Below are positions 63,971-64,000 of a stretch of DNA of 64,000 nucleotides, piece by piece. The translations under genes were made by a program, and so were the position numbers. This stretch comes from Dehalococcoidia bacterium (GTDB lineage: Bacteria; Chloroflexota; Dehalococcoidia; DSTF01; JACRBR01), in contig JAKFYB010000018.1 in the NCBI GenBank assembly GCA_021731085.1, forward strand, positions 1 through 64,000, written 5' to 3'. Below the pieces are notes generated by a model. That model did no database searches, was not told where the DNA came from, and saw nothing but the letters and a program-made list of their open reading frames with translations. The stretch's first letter is position 1, and each line of letters begins with the position of its first letter.

Positions 63971-64000
63971 GTTCAGTCGTGCGCCGGCTTACTCGGACGC

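Overview
The window is about 62% G+C, carries roughly 50 protein genes on both strands, one intact tRNA and many short palindromic repeats. The gene content suggests a free-living member of the Chloroflexota or a close relative. Pointers are Thr/Pro-rich linkers and Ca-binding repeats in large secreted proteins, STAND-type and cyclase/AAA/TPR regulators, a DsbA-VKOR pair, frequent GTG/TTG starts and tight ATGA/GTGA overlaps. The phylum is an inference from style, not from a marker gene.

1-15 kb is mostly housekeeping: a DsbA/VKOR disulfide pair, GMC oxidoreductase, GNAT (ArgA-like), Nudix hydrolase, lipoprotein, NAD kinase, an endonuclease V fused to a pyrophosphatase-like domain, a methyltransferase carrying an in-frame palindromic repeat, prfB with an intact programmed frameshift, a membrane metallopeptidase, a three-gene membrane/lipid operon (CDP-alcohol phosphatidyltransferase, GT-C-like membrane protein, methyltransferase), a sulfite-oxidase-fold enzyme and a pilin-like protein.

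15-42 kb is the most unusual part. A tandem-domain nucleotide cyclase/AAA/TPR protein faces a 2090-residue secreted protein with a pentapeptide (SSIKL) solenoid, a clan CD peptidase-like domain, thrombospondin type 3 repeats and a dockerin-like tail. Next come a MacB-like ABC transporter coupled to a cNMP-binding patatin, a glutaminase fused to STAS and cNMP-binding domains, PPK2, a DEAD-box helicase and several small proteins. Then a STAND-LuxR regulator precedes a secreted 14-repeat RCC1 protein with the same dockerin-like tail; an orphan copy of that tail lies just upstream. The two giant secreted proteins sit beside large ATP-dependent regulators, and two cNMP-binding enzymes lie near the cyclase, so a cyclic-nucleotide-linked cell-surface programme is a reasonable hypothesis.

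42-53 kb is accessory metabolism and transport: enolase-superfamily enzyme, alpha/beta hydrolase, a displaced 3' half of tRNA-Arg(CCU), VOC protein, acyl-CoA dehydrogenase, a small ABM-like protein, and an ArsR-MMPL-DUF2892 operon with a divergent methyltransferase. 53-58 kb is a decayed island: a 3'-truncated type IIG restriction-modification gene joined out of frame to a 5'-truncated ubiB, an unknown gene and a tyrosine integrase abutting tRNA-Trp. 58-64 kb returns to core-like genes: GDPD, ceramidase-like protein, SnoaL-like protein, a RIO-type kinase behind a leader with a terminator-like hairpin and two small ORFs, a YihY/BrkB membrane protein and a PLDc_N-type small protein.
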